NCBI RefSeq assembly: GCF_022170825.1
Contig: NZ_CP081878.1
Span: forward strand, 2,010,001-2,074,000
Direction of reading: 5' to 3'
Origin: Exiguobacterium acetylicum
GTDB taxonomy: Bacteria; Bacillota; Bacilli; Exiguobacteriales; Exiguobacteriaceae
DNA: 64,000 bases
The notes under the pieces were generated by a model. That model was not told where the DNA came from. It was given only the letters and a program-made list of their open reading frames with translations, and searched no databases. A program made the translations under genes and the position numbers. This document shows, in pieces, positions 1 to 8,668 of the stretch (the first letter of the stretch is position 1; each line of letters begins with the position of its first letter).

Positions 1-120
1 CGTGACTCGACCCTTTTTGTAACCGAACGTGTTGACGTTCGCAATGTTGTTACCGACGACATCAAGCTTCGTTTGGAAGTTCTTAAGCCCACTAATTCCC
101 GAGTACATTGAACGTAACAT
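1..120 (-). CDS. flgE: Flagellar hook protein FlgE, N-terminal fragment (cut by window edge)
   Basis: Only the first 40 codons are present. They read [16 protein letters not shown]..., then a [15 protein letters not shown] motif typical of the N-terminal rod/hook domain (flg_bb_rod) shared by FlgE, FlgG and FlgF. Known role of the family: FlgE polymerises into the flagellar hook outside the cell. The start codon overlaps the flgD stop (TAATG), and an AGGAGG lies just upstream inside the flgD end. The position directly after fliK-flgD is that of flgE in B. subtilis. FlgG cannot be excluded because the discriminating middle of the protein lies outside the window. Confidence 0.85.
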   Translation of the reverse strand, partial: MLRSMYSGISGLKNFQTKLDVVGNNIANVNTFGYKKGRVT

Positions 121-590
121 TATTTTTCCTCCTTTGATTGAATCTGAGTCAGTTCATAAACACTAATCTGTTTTCCGTTCGATAATTCGGCCATGATATC
201 TAGCCCATCCCTTTTTACGCTAACGACACTGGCTGTCTCTTCGACGGTCGTCGTCTGCTCGGCTCCTGAAGCATCAGTTGTCTTCGACTCCGCTTCATAA
301 GTAACTTTTTTGCCAATCAGATTACTGTAAGAGAGTAACGCTGTCGCATGTTGATTCAACACCATCGTGTCCATCGTCTTACCGATTGTTTGCATCTGTT
401 CAAGTGAAGAAAACTGCGCCATCTGAGCAATGAAATCCTTGTCTTCCATGGGAGCCGTCGGATCTTGATTCGACAGTTGTGCAATCAGAATCTTCATGAA
501 CATGTCCTTATCCATCGCTTTATTCGTTGGTACTTGTGACTTTTCAGGAAGTTGGTATGAACTACCGTCTGTTTTTATCGCATCAGTCAT
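120..590 (-). CDS. flgD: Flagellar hook assembly scaffold FlgD
   Basis: 156 residues. The N-terminal half carries the FlgD signature: a [20 protein letters not shown] stretch followed by [14 protein letters not shown]. FlgD caps the growing hook and lets FlgE subunits add beneath it. The protein is short, with only a small C-terminal beta region ([18 protein letters not shown]), as in Bacillus FlgD, and lacks the long tudor/FnIII part of enteric FlgD. The ATG lies inside the end of fliK, and its Shine-Dalgarno is made by the Glu/Asp codons of the FliK tail, so the two are probably translationally coupled. The stop overlaps the flgE start. Confidence 0.95.
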   Translation of the reverse strand: MTDAIKTDGSSYQLPEKSQVPTNKAMDKDMFMKILIAQLSNQDPTAPMEDKDFIAQMAQFSSLEQMQTIGKTMDTMVLNQHATALLSYSNLIGKKVTYEAESKTTDASGAEQTTTVEETASVVSVKRDGLDIMAELSNGKQISVYELTQIQSKEEK

Positions 591-1710
591 CGTCTTCCTC
601 CTCTTCTTCCTCTATCGGAACAGGGGTCTCTTGTTGAGGAGACTCGTGTTCCTGCTGATCACGTGTGAAGGACTGTTGAAAATCTCGCGTACTAGAAGCA
701 ATCATCCCTGTCTCAATCTTCACGACAGGAGTCTGTTGGTGCAACGCTGTCTGTAATTTCCCGAGTTGTTGCTCAATCGATTGCTTCGCTTGCTCGGTAC
801 TCGCAAACAGTTTGACGGTCAATGCTCCCTCCTTACGATCGAGTTGAACGACGACCTCTCCAAGCTGTTCAGGATATAGACGAATCGATAATCGCGTTGA
901 TCCATCAGCTCCTTTTAGAAATGGCGCTTGCTGAAGTGCAGCTTCAATCCGTTGTTGAATCTGTTCCGGTACTGGTAAAGGCACTGGACGAATCTGTTGA
1001 ACGGTAGCCCCTTTATAAATTGGCATGCTCATCGGAAGCGATACAACTTTTCCTTCTGGATCAACTGGCATGGTCGTTTTCCGAACGAGTGAAGCAATCG
1101 CTAACGGGAGCGGCGTCTTCCCTTTCACTTGCTCTGCTACAGCTACAATGTCCGGCTTGACTGTCTCAACCGTACGAGTTGTTTGCGGTAACGTTTGCTT
1201 TATAGGTAATGCGGAGACGACACTTTCAATCGTCGGGAGTGGCGGTTGCTTTAAGTTATTTAGGTTGTGCTCTTTTATTTTGATCGTATCGTTCGTCACT
1301 GTCTGTAAAACGAATTGCTGCAACGATGGTGGCAATTGGTCGAATTGACTTTTCGCCTGCTCGACATTTCCGTCAAGCAATTGTTTAACGAACGCTAGTA
1401 GTTGTTCCATTTTTTTGGGTTCATGTTTTAGCGTCTCTACTTCCGGTTGTTTCAGTAAAGAGAGAAGCTCGTCTGGTTGATCTACGAGTTGTTGAATAAA
1501 ATCTGGCAATGGTGGTGTCTCTGTTTTCAATTCGAGTTCTGTTGTGTTTGATGTCGCAGCAGAGACTGGTGACGGTAACGTCGCCGGTAACTTGGTCAGA
1601 TAATCTAGTAGCGAGGCGAATTGACCACCGACCGTCGTCATCTCTCCCTTTTTCCCTGTTCCGGTGTTTAAGTTTGGGGAGGATGGTTGCGTTACTTCCG
1701 TCATATTCAT
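583..1710 (-). CDS. fliK: Flagellar hook-length control protein FliK
   Basis: 375 residues, rich in Gln, Pro and Thr in the N-terminal two thirds, as expected for the low-complexity ruler part of FliK. The conserved C-terminal FliK domain lies at about residues 270-340 ([19 protein letters not shown], then [18 protein letters not shown]). FliK measures hook length and interacts with FlhB to switch export from hook to filament subunits. The protein ends in an unusual acidic run of Glu and Asp. Those codons also supply the ribosome-binding site of flgD, which starts in another frame eight bases before the fliK stop. Assignment rests on the C-terminal motif and on position between ylxF and flgD. 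Confidence 0.93.
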   Translation of the reverse strand: MNMTEVTQPSSPNLNTGTGKKGEMTTVGGQFASLLDYLTKLPATLPSPVSAATSNTTELELKTETPPLPDFIQQLVDQPDELLSLLKQPEVETLKHEPKKMEQLLAFVKQLLDGNVEQAKSQFDQLPPSLQQFVLQTVTNDTIKIKEHNLNNLKQPPLPTIESVVSALPIKQTLPQTTRTVETVKPDIVAVAEQVKGKTPLPLAIASLVRKTTMPVDPEGKVVSLPMSMPIYKGATVQQIRPVPLPVPEQIQQRIEAALQQAPFLKGADGSTRLSIRLYPEQLGEVVVQLDRKEGALTVKLFASTEQAKQSIEQQLGKLQTALHQQTPVVKIETGMIASSTRDFQQSFTRDQQEHESPQQETPVPIEEEEEEDDD

Positions 1711-1723
1711 CAGGCTTCCCTCC

Positions 1724-2269
1724 TTACTTCGTTGCGAGTAATTGCGTTAAGGCTGCCGCTTTTTTAGCATCCATCTTAGCGATGATCGCTGCCTGTTGTT
1801 CCGCATCGATGTCCTCGATGATCGGTACGACTTCTGTCGGACTAAGTTCGTTTAAAATGAGTGCCGCATCCTTTGGTGCCATTTCAGCATAGACATCAGT
1901 AACGGACGCCGCTTTTTTCTTCGTCGTCTTCGTTTGATCCGTTGTTGCCGGAGTTGGAGTTTGCTTTAAACGATCCCGCTCAGCAATCAAACGTTCGACT
2001 TCCTGTTCTTTGGCTTTTAAGGTGTCCGATTGTTCCTTACTTTGATTGCGTAATTTCTTAATTTCTTGATTCGCGACTTTCAGACGACGTTCGAGTTCTG
2101 CTGACGGATTCGTCAGACTCGTAGTCGTTTTGTCGGTTGCGAACGGTAAGGATAATAGAGGACGTCCATTCGCATAATTTAATACGAAATAAGCCGTCAG
2201 TAAGATTAAAATCAAAGGGATGATTAATAAAGGCAAAACCCATCCTTTTGACGTTTTGTTTTCACTCAT
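1724..2269 (-). CDS. ylxF: MotE/YlxF-family flagellar cluster protein (membrane-anchored, MgtE_N-like)
   Basis: 181 residues. One N-terminal membrane segment lies at about residues 11-31 (VLPLLIIPLILILLTAYFVL). A coiled coil follows at about 57-105 (repeating ELERRLKVANQEIKKLRNQ pattern), then a Thr/Lys-rich linker and a C-terminal MgtE_N-like helical domain (VYAEMAPKDAALILNELSPT, then AAIIAKMDAKKAAALTQLL). B. subtilis YlxF sits in the same place between fliJ and fliK; related MotE proteins act as periplasmic chaperones for motor proteins in some bacteria. The precise role in Firmicutes is not established. The start overlaps the fliJ stop as ATGA. Confidence 0.85.
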   Translation of the reverse strand: MSENKTSKGWVLPLLIIPLILILLTAYFVLNYANGRPLLSLPFATDKTTTSLTNPSAELERRLKVANQEIKKLRNQSKEQSDTLKAKEQEVERLIAERDRLKQTPTPATTDQTKTTKKKAASVTDVYAEMAPKDAALILNELSPTEVVPIIEDIDAEQQAAIIAKMDAKKAAALTQLLATK

Positions 2270-2700
2270 ATCATCCGTCCTCTTCCGAACTGTAACAATG
2301 CCAGTTCGTCTAATTGATTTTGTTCCGTCAATGCCTCAATCCGTTTCGTTTCAACTGTATGATTCTCTTGGAGACGACTGAATTTCTTCTCTTCGATTAA
2401 TGCTCGTTCCAGTGATTCTTGGGTTCGTTCATAGCGATTTTTCGATTGCGTCACGTACAGTTGTTGTCGTTCGATTTCCTGCTTTACGACATCTCGCGCT
2501 CGCTCTCGATATTGCGAAGACATTAATTCGACGGTACCAATCTCATCTTGTGCCTTCAGAAAGGACTCATAACGGACAAGCAGATGATATAACTTTTCGA
2601 CTTCGAGCTCATATTGCTTTTTATGAAAGCTCAGTTCTTTTGCAACGCGATCTTTCTCCGCTTCTGCTAAAGGAATGATTCGTTCATAAATCGTCTTCAT
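2266..2700 (-). CDS. fliJ: Flagellar export protein FliJ
   Basis: 144 residues, almost wholly charged alpha-helical coiled coil (for example EKDRVAKELSFHKKQYELEVE and ENHTVETKRIEALTEQNQLDE), with no membrane segment. FliJ is the small coiled-coil stalk of the flagellar type III export ATPase ring, comparable to the gamma subunit of F1-ATPase, and escorts export chaperones. Its length fits the family (about 140-150). It follows fliI and overlaps ylxF by four bases. Coiled-coil sequences alone are weakly diagnostic, so the call leans on operon position. Confidence 0.88.
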   Translation of the reverse strand: MKTIYERIIPLAEAEKDRVAKELSFHKKQYELEVEKLYHLLVRYESFLKAQDEIGTVELMSSQYRERARDVVKQEIERQQLYVTQSKNRYERTQESLERALIEEKKFSRLQENHTVETKRIEALTEQNQLDELALLQFGRGRMI

Positions 2701-2712
2701 CTTCCGTCCTCC

Positions 2713-4026
2713 TTACTGAATCGTTGCCATGAGTTGATGACATGCCGCTTCGAAATCACTGTCTTCGTGAATCTGTTGTTTCAAGAAACGAATCAATTCC
2801 GGATATTTATCGACAGCACGATCAATCTCCGGGTTCGTTCCTTTTTTGTACGCGCCGATGTTGATTAAATCCTCTGAATCAAGATACGTAGATAACAGCT
2901 GACGAAAAGCGACGGCAGCTGCTTTTTGTTCAGACGTCGTAATTTGGTTCATGACACGACTGATCGACCGTAAGACATGAATGGCCGGAAACTGACCTTT
3001 GTTCGCAAGATTACGATCAAGAACGAAGTGACCGTCTAAAATCCCTCGTACGGCGTCAGCAATCGGTTCATTCATGTCATCTCCATCAACGAGTACAGTA
3101 TAAAATGCAGTAATGGAGCCATCTTGTGTCTTCCCGCTACGTTCGAGTAGTTGAGGAAGTAATGCGAATACGCTTGGTGTATATCCTTTTGAAGCGGGTG
3201 GTTCCCCTGTCGCAAGACCGATTTCTCGCTGCGCCATCGCAAAGCGAGTGACCGAATCCATCATCAAGACAACGTTTTTCCCTTGATCTCGAAAATATTC
3301 AGCGATTGCCGTTGCCGTATAGGCACCCTTTAGACGAACGAGTGGTGGTTGATCACTTGTCGCTACGACCAAAATGGATCGCTTCATCCCTTCTTCACCA
3401 AGCTCTGCCTCTACGAACTCTTTTACTTCTCGTCCTCGTTCACCAATCAAGGCAATGACATTAATGTCTGCTGTCGATCGTTTCGCAATCATTCCGAGTA
3501 ATGTCGATTTCCCAACACCCGATCCTGCAAACAGACCCACACGTTGTCCTTGACCAACAGTGAGTAGTCCATCGATGGCACGAATACCGGTCGAGAGGAC
3601 ATCACTGATACGAGGACGTTCGAGCGGACTCGGTGGTTTACGAACAATTGATGTCGTTCGTAAATCCGTTAATGACTCACCGTCCAGTGGTCTTCCAAGC
3701 CCATCGAGCACCTTCCCGATCAGTTCATCTCCTACAGGTACGTGGAGTGGTTTTCCTGTCGCAAGAACGATTGATCCTGGAGCAATCGATGTCGTTTCCC
3801 CGTACGGCATGAGAAGGACGTGTCCTTCTCTGAACCCGACGACTTCTGCTTCGATCGTCTGACGTTGTTGGATGTGGATCAAACAACGTTCTCCGATTGC
3901 TACAGCCGTCGGTCCACGTGATTCAATCATCAGTCCAATCACTTGAACGACCTTTCCTGAATGTTGAACCAATTCTTCCGGACGAATTTCTCGAACTGCA
4001 GCTTGCATCGCATTGAGGTTAAACAT
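2713..4026 (-). CDS. fliI: Flagellar export ATPase FliI
   Basis: 437 residues from the preferred start MFNLNAMQ. A longer frame runs 15 codons further upstream but lies inside fliH and lacks a site. Walker A is FAGSGVGKSTLLG, Walker B region NVVLMMDSVTRFAMAQRE, and the F1/V1-type signature GYTPSVFALLPQLLERSG is present. FliI hydrolyses ATP in a hexameric ring under the export gate, helping load flagellar substrates from FliH-bound chaperone complexes. The start overlaps the fliH stop by eight bases, consistent with coupled synthesis of the FliH2-FliI complex. Confidence 0.97.
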   Translation of the reverse strand: MFNLNAMQAAVREIRPEELVQHSGKVVQVIGLMIESRGPTAVAIGERCLIHIQQRQTIEAEVVGFREGHVLLMPYGETTSIAPGSIVLATGKPLHVPVGDELIGKVLDGLGRPLDGESLTDLRTTSIVRKPPSPLERPRISDVLSTGIRAIDGLLTVGQGQRVGLFAGSGVGKSTLLGMIAKRSTADINVIALIGERGREVKEFVEAELGEEGMKRSILVVATSDQPPLVRLKGAYTATAIAEYFRDQGKNVVLMMDSVTRFAMAQREIGLATGEPPASKGYTPSVFALLPQLLERSGKTQDGSITAFYTVLVDGDDMNEPIADAVRGILDGHFVLDRNLANKGQFPAIHVLRSISRVMNQITTSEQKAAAVAFRQLLSTYLDSEDLINIGAYKKGTNPEIDRAVDKYPELIRFLKQQIHEDSDFEAACHQLMATIQ

Positions 4027-4747
4027 GATGTAAAACCTCTTTAATTTTAGTTTGTAGTGCTTCAAAGCCACTTGTTAAACCACCTGTGATGGCTCCGTTC
4101 TCCGAGTCAACCCGATAATCACGTACTTTTAACGCCGGGTCGAATCGTAATTGAATCGTCGCATTCGCACCGAGAACACCTTGAAGTCGTTCTTCAAGCA
4201 AAACGACTCGTTCGAAATCTGCTGGTGAAGCGTAGATGATGATTTTTTCACGATCTCGGAACTGAATGATCAATTGATGTAACAATTGGTATAACGCCTC
4301 TTCTTCTTCATCATGTAACTTTTCTAAAAATTGATGTGTCACTTGTAGTCCAAGAACACATAATTCATGTTCCAATCGCATCAACCGCTCTTGATTCTGC
4401 CCTTCTAATCGAGCAGCAAAAGTATTCGTCGTTGCAATCTGCTCTTCGAAGATGGCTTGTCCTTCCGCACGACCCGCTTCAAATCCCGTCTGATATCCTT
4501 CTTCATATCCTCGTTGACGTGCGTCCTCTAGCGCTTGTAGACGTTCTTGTTCGAACTGCTGCTGACGTTGTTGGAACTCATCGAGCATCGACTGGTGAAG
4601 ACGTTCCAGTTCAGCGTGACCTTCCGCCATCCGTTCTTCGTAGAACGTATCTGGAACGATAGCTGGTTCTTCCTGAGCACTTCGAATCTGTACGAGCGTT
4701 CGCTCCTGTCGTTCAATGACAGATTGTCTTTTGATGACGTTAGACAA
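4019..4747 (-). CDS. fliH: Flagellar assembly protein FliH
   Basis: About 242 residues. The N-terminal half is a charged helix with Gln/Glu-rich repeats followed by the FliH glycine-repeat region (RGYEEGYQTGFEAGRAEGQ), which is diagnostic. The C-terminal FliH/HrpE/YscL domain binds FliI. FliH is the dimeric stator that holds FliI at the export apparatus. Start choice: no ATG is well placed. The sequence GGAGGAG at the end of fliG is followed six and nine bases later by two TTG codons, giving MLSNVIKR or MSNVIKR; I chose the second. The exact start is uncertain by one to three codons. It overlaps the fliG end. Confidence 0.9.
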   Translation of the reverse strand: MSNVIKRQSVIERQERTLVQIRSAQEEPAIVPDTFYEERMAEGHAELERLHQSMLDEFQQRQQQFEQERLQALEDARQRGYEEGYQTGFEAGRAEGQAIFEEQIATTNTFAARLEGQNQERLMRLEHELCVLGLQVTHQFLEKLHDEEEEALYQLLHQLIIQFRDREKIIIYASPADFERVVLLEERLQGVLGANATIQLRFDPALKVRDYRVDSENGAITGGLTSGFEALQTKIKEVLHHV

Positions 4748-5747
4748 CAATATCATCTCCTCCACCACGAGCAACGACGATTTCACCCATGTCTTCTAAG
4801 CGGCGGATGATTCCGACGATTCGACTTTGTGCTTCTTCGACGTCTCGGAGACGAACAGGACCCATGAATTCCATATCCTCTTTGAACGATTCGACCATCC
4901 GCTGTGACATGTTGCGATAGACCATATCCTTGACGTCGTCTGACGATACTTTGAGTGCCAGGAGTAGATCTTCGTTCGATACTTCGCGAATGATACGCTG
5001 AATCGCCCGTGCATCGAGCGTAACGATATCTTCGAAAACGAACATCCGTTTTTTGATTTCTTCTGCGAGTTCCGGATCCTGAATCTCGAGCGTATCGAGA
5101 ATCGTTCGTTCCGTCGTCCGGTCGACTCCATTCAACACTTGAACGACAGCTTCGATACCGCCAGATTGCGCAAAATCTTGCATGCCTGCTTGCGACAGAT
5201 TCCGTTCGAGAATTTGCTCTACTTCGCTAATGATCTCCGGATTCATTCGGTCCATCGTCGCAATCCGCCGTGCTACATCGGATTGTGCTTCTGCCGGGAG
5301 CTCCGAGAGAATTTGTCCTGATTTAGCAGGATCGAGGTGAGCAAGAACGAGTGCAATTGTTTGTGGATGTTCATTTTGAATGAAGTTCAAAAGTTGTTTT
5401 GGATCTGCCTTCCGAGCAAACTCAAACGGTCGGACTTGTAACGTCGACGTCAGGCGATAGATGAGCTCCATCGCCTTCTCTTCACCGAGCGCTTTTTCAA
5501 GAACGGATTTAGCAAATCCGATTCCACCCTGCGTAATATAATTTTGCGCTGTTGCTAATTCATGGAACTCATCGAGGACGATTAACTTATCTTCTGGATC
5601 GACTCGTTTCATACTTGAGATTTGAAGGGTCAACCATTCCATCTCTTCTTCCGATAAATGTTTATATACACTGGCAGCGACTTCAGGACCTAACGAAATC
5701 ATGAGAACCGCAGCCTTTTCACGACTGTTCATTTCCAGCTTCTTCAT
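4740..5747 (-). CDS. fliG: Flagellar motor switch protein FliG
   Basis: 335 residues, the usual length. The N-terminal domain (REKAAVLMISLGPEVAASVY) binds FliF. The middle domain contains the EHPQTIALVLAHL motif. The C-terminal domain ends with the charged torque helix region (LLLALKVSSDDVKDMVYRN, then MGPVRLRDVEEAQ). FliG forms the upper C ring and takes torque from the MotAB stator. An SD (GGAGG) lies nine bases before the ATG, inside the fliF end. Four bases separate it from fliF. Confidence 0.98.
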   Translation of the reverse strand: MKKLEMNSREKAAVLMISLGPEVAASVYKHLSEEEMEWLTLQISSMKRVDPEDKLIVLDEFHELATAQNYITQGGIGFAKSVLEKALGEEKAMELIYRLTSTLQVRPFEFARKADPKQLLNFIQNEHPQTIALVLAHLDPAKSGQILSELPAEAQSDVARRIATMDRMNPEIISEVEQILERNLSQAGMQDFAQSGGIEAVVQVLNGVDRTTERTILDTLEIQDPELAEEIKKRMFVFEDIVTLDARAIQRIIREVSNEDLLLALKVSSDDVKDMVYRNMSQRMVESFKEDMEFMGPVRLRDVEEAQSRIVGIIRRLEDMGEIVVARGGGDDIVV

Positions 5748-5751
5748 CTCA

Positions 5752-7320
5752 TCAATCCTCCGCTAACCAAGTACGTAATAATTTCGCAAACTCATCCGGG
5801 TTGGATTCAGCGAGTTTTTCAAGCTGTTTGCGTTTGACGGCACCATCGCTTGTGTCTTCTGTTGAGAGCTCTGGAATTTCTGTCTCAATCGGTGTCCATT
5901 CCTCAAGTTCTTCAATTTCATTTGCTCGACGTCGACGCATAAGGAGAATGACTGCGCCAATGACAAGAATTGCTGCTCCACCAAGTGCGAACCAAACCCA
6001 CACCGGCGTTGCCGTCGTCGTTTTCGTCGCTGTCGTCGTCTCCGCGAATGGTCGAGACATGACTACGACCTTGTTAGCAAGTTCTGCATCCGTCAGTGTC
6101 GTTTTTGCATCCGTCTTCGTTATCGATGTCCGGATGATCGAATACATCATCGTTTGTAGGTCGGTTTGTAACTGTGGATCAATCTGATTTTGACCTTTTG
6201 GTGGCTCGACGATAATTTGAATCCCTAAATCACGAATCTCATACGGAGCTCCTGTAATTTGTTTCGTGATTCGATTGACTTCATAGTTGATGATGTCGTG
6301 CGTCTTCTCACTCGTATCACCAGTCGCTTCTGTACCTGCTGGGAAGTTCGTCGTCTCATTTTCACCTGTACCAGCCGTTCCGGCGTTCGCAGACCCTGTG
6401 TAGGCTTCTGCTACTTTCTCAGCAGACGTTACGATTCCTTCGATTTTATCGGGATCTACTGGTTCAACGAGTTTTTGTTCTTCCTGTCGTTTCGTGACAT
6501 CGACATCCGCTGTAACGGAAACGAGCGCTTTTTGTGGACCGAGAACAACAGACAGCATCTGCTGAATTTGCTTACGTAAATCGTTCTCTGTCGTTTTTTT
6601 CAACGCCATCGGATCCGTTCCACCCGCTGTTTGTGTAGCATTACCAGGTTCATAATACGTAAAGTACTGATCCATGATCGTGATGTTTTCTTCTTTTAGA
6701 TTCGGAATACTTTTTGCAATCAAATGATAAAGACCTTGAACTGTTTGATTGTTAAGATTACTTCCTGTGCTAGAAGTTAAGACAACAGAGACCGTTGATG
6801 TTTCTTTTTCGTCGGAAAGAAAAACACTCTTTTCCGGAAGAGTAATCATGACTTTCGCAGACTCGATACCGTTTACTTGTGTAATCAAGTTTTCAAGTTC
6901 TGTCTGCATCGTATCGCGCTCGAGAATATTCATTTCTTTATCAGTCGTTCCGAATCCAGCATTTTCACTAAAGAAGGAATAATCGATTTGACCGGATTTC
7001 GGAATACCAGCTGTCGCCAGTTCGACTTTCAGGTTCTCGACATTTGCTTCTGGAACGAGAATCGTCACACCATTTGCTTCACTGACGACTTCCGACGCAA
7101 TCCCATCTTCATTGAGCTTTTCTGTCACTTGCCCTGCTTCTTGAGGGGACAACTTCGAATAAAGAGGTGTCATCGTCGGTTTAGATAACCAGATGATGGT
7201 GACGATCAACGCTGCTAAAACTACGACGATAATCCCTAGAATCATCGCTTTTTTCGCAAGGGACCATTCTTTCCACGTCGTATTCATTGCTCCGAATCGA
7301 GCTTTTATTCGTTCGTTCAT
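5752..7320 (-). CDS. fliF: Flagellar MS-ring protein FliF
   Basis: 522 residues. A first membrane segment lies at about residues 25-46 (KKAMILGIIVVVLAALIVTIIWL), then the YscJ/FliF ring-building motifs (MTPLYSKLSPQEAGQVTEKL and ATAGIPKSGQIDYSFF). The Thr/Gly-rich beta-collar region lies at about 300-345, a second membrane segment at about 438-458 (WVWFALGGAAILVIGAVILLM), and a cytoplasmic tail ends LRTWLAED and docks FliG. It forms the MS ring, the foundation of the basal body, in the cytoplasmic membrane. It lies between fliE and fliG as in other Bacillales. Confidence 0.98.
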   Translation of the reverse strand: MNERIKARFGAMNTTWKEWSLAKKAMILGIIVVVLAALIVTIIWLSKPTMTPLYSKLSPQEAGQVTEKLNEDGIASEVVSEANGVTILVPEANVENLKVELATAGIPKSGQIDYSFFSENAGFGTTDKEMNILERDTMQTELENLITQVNGIESAKVMITLPEKSVFLSDEKETSTVSVVLTSSTGSNLNNQTVQGLYHLIAKSIPNLKEENITIMDQYFTYYEPGNATQTAGGTDPMALKKTTENDLRKQIQQMLSVVLGPQKALVSVTADVDVTKRQEEQKLVEPVDPDKIEGIVTSAEKVAEAYTGSANAGTAGTGENETTNFPAGTEATGDTSEKTHDIINYEVNRITKQITGAPYEIRDLGIQIIVEPPKGQNQIDPQLQTDLQTMMYSIIRTSITKTDAKTTLTDAELANKVVVMSRPFAETTTATKTTTATPVWVWFALGGAAILVIGAVILLMRRRRANEIEELEEWTPIETEIPELSTEDTSDGAVKRKQLEKLAESNPDEFAKLLRTWLAED

Positions 7321-7348
7321 TCAACATCTCCCACGCTTTCCTTAACAG

Positions 7349-7636
7349 TCACAGTTGCATACGCATCATTTCTTGATATGCTTCGATGCCTTTGTTACGG
7401 ACTTCAAGGGCGAGTTGCATAGAAAGCGATGCCTCTTCTGTTTTAATCATGATGTTATGTAGATCTGTCGTCTTCCCTGTCGCCAGGTCCACACGCGCTT
7501 GAGAGGAGGCTTTCTGTGCTGTATTCAAACCGTTCATCGCCTCGCTAAGTACTTCACTAAAATCACTTGGTGTCGTCTTTGCAATGGTCTGTGTGGGTAA
7601 TACCATCTGCATGTTTTGAATAGGTTGAATTGCCAT
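7349..7636 (-). CDS. fliE: Flagellar hook-basal body protein FliE
   Basis: 95 residues, the family length. The C-terminal FliE signature (TEEASLSMQLALEVRNKGIEAYQEMMRM) is complete. FliE joins the MS ring to the rod and is among the first proteins exported through the flagellar type III gate. GAGGAG lies eight bases before the ATG. It sits between flgC and fliF in the basal-body order. Confidence 0.96.
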   Translation of the reverse strand: MAIQPIQNMQMVLPTQTIAKTTPSDFSEVLSEAMNGLNTAQKASSQARVDLATGKTTDLHNIMIKTEEASLSMQLALEVRNKGIEAYQEMMRMQL

Positions 7637-7653
7637 CGTGTCATCTCCTCTGC

Positions 7654-8052
7654 TTATTTACCAATCTCCATCGCTTTTACGAGCATCGCTTTTGTTGCGT
7701 TCAAGGCTGTTACGTTTGCTTCATAAGAACGTGTTGCGCCCATCATGTCGACCATTTCTTTTAAGATATCGACATTCGGCATCTTGACGTATCCAAGTTC
7801 ATCCGCATCAGGATGCGTTGGGTTATATTCTAATTTGAATGGTTCGGGATCTTTCTTCAATTCACTGACCGTGACACCATTAGCAGTCTCTTTCAAAACA
7901 GCAAGTTTTCGAGCATACGGTTGCCACTGACCATTGACGAGCTCGCCTCGTGTCGTTTGCGCATTAGCGATGTTTGCCGAGACCGTATCAAGCCGTAGTC
8001 GCTGGGCAGTTAAACCAGATGCAGACGTATGGAATCCGCTAAACATACTCAT
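7654..8052 (-). CDS. flgC: Flagellar proximal rod protein FlgC
   Basis: 132 residues. The N-terminal rod motif is FHTSASGLTAQRLRLDTVSANIANAQTT, and the C-terminal FlgC motif VDMMGATRSYEANVTALNATKAM is complete. FlgC builds part of the proximal rod that crosses the cell wall. The SD (AGGAGG) is in the last codons of flgB; two possible ATGs lie close together (MSM), and the first is better spaced. Confidence 0.97.
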   Translation of the reverse strand: MSMFSGFHTSASGLTAQRLRLDTVSANIANAQTTRGELVNGQWQPYARKLAVLKETANGVTVSELKKDPEPFKLEYNPTHPDADELGYVKMPNVDILKEMVDMMGATRSYEANVTALNATKAMLVKAMEIGK

Positions 8053-8055
8053 GGA

Positions 8056-8418
8056 TTATTTTCCTCCTCGGATGACAGACTGAATGCCAGAGAACTTACG
8101 ATTCAACTGTTCTACCAACGCCTCGTACTCAATTTGATTGCGTGATAATTCAGACATCTCGAGATCGATATCGACACCGTTTCCATCGTTACGCATCGTA
8201 TTCGGTCGATCGACGATGCTACCAGAAGTTCCGATCGTTGCATGTCGTTTTAAACTCATTTTCATTTCTGAATCTAGAACATCTCCAAAAGTGACACGCT
8301 TTGCTTTATACCCAGGTGTATCGACATTTGAGATATTTTTCGCAATGACTTCTTGTGCCATGACCGTTCGATTGACGGCTTGTGTCATTACGTTATAGTC
8401 AGACCCTAACCAATTCAT
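8056..8418 (-). CDS. flgB: Flagellar proximal rod protein FlgB, first gene of the flagellar operon
   Basis: 120 residues starting MNWLGSDYNVMTQAVNR. An upstream in-frame extension of 13 codons was rejected because GGAGGAAAG lies just before this ATG. The rod motif VIAKNISNVDTPGYKAKRV and a C-terminal helix (MSELSRNQIEYEALVEQLN) are present. FlgB forms the proximal rod with FlgC. It is the first gene of the fla/che run in this window. The 250-base gap to codY holds the codY terminator and a weak promoter candidate. Confidence 0.96.
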   Translation of the reverse strand: MNWLGSDYNVMTQAVNRTVMAQEVIAKNISNVDTPGYKAKRVTFGDVLDSEMKMSLKRHATIGTSGSIVDRPNTMRNDGNGVDIDLEMSELSRNQIEYEALVEQLNRKFSGIQSVIRGGK

Positions 8419-8482
8419 CTTCTTTCCTCCACTCACGGAAACTATATTCAAATTCACGAAAAAAGTAAGTCGTTAGTAACAT

Positions 8483-8511
8483 ATCTGAAATAATTGAAAC
8501 AAATAGGTCAA
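8483..8511 (-). promoter_or_regulatory. Weak candidate promoter for the flagellar operon
   Basis: On the minus strand TTGACC is followed after 17 bases by TCAGAT, about 65 bases before the flgB ATG. The -35 is good, the -10 poor. The same place also holds TCAGATAT, six of eight matches to the sigma-D -10 (GCCGATAT), but no TAAA element at the right distance. The rest of the 250-base gap is AT-rich with no other clear element apart from the codY terminator. Confidence 0.3.
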
Positions 8512-8608
8512 TGTTTGAAAAGAAGTTTTTTGAAAAAAAGGGTAATGAGATGTTAATATTCTGTTTTTTATTCCCTTTTCTTATAAAAATGATAAATAAT
8601 ACCTAGTC

Positions 8609-8642
8609 AAACAAAAAAGACCTAGTGCTTAACTAGGTCTTC
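8609..8642 (-). terminator. Terminator after codY
   Basis: Perfect 9-bp stem (AGACCTAGT/ACTAGGTCT, arms at 8618-8626 and 8632-8640) with a five-base loop, followed on the minus strand by TTTTTT. It lies just downstream of codY and should separate the xerC-codY operon from the flagellar operon. Confidence 0.88.
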
Positions 8643-8668
8643 TCTCTATTAGCAGCAACTTCCTTTTT

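Noticed and set aside
8419..8608. Sigma-D promoter upstream of flgB
   Set aside because: TCAGATAT resembles the sigma-D -10, but no TAAA -35 lies 15 bases upstream. A sigma-D claim is not supportable from this sequence alone.
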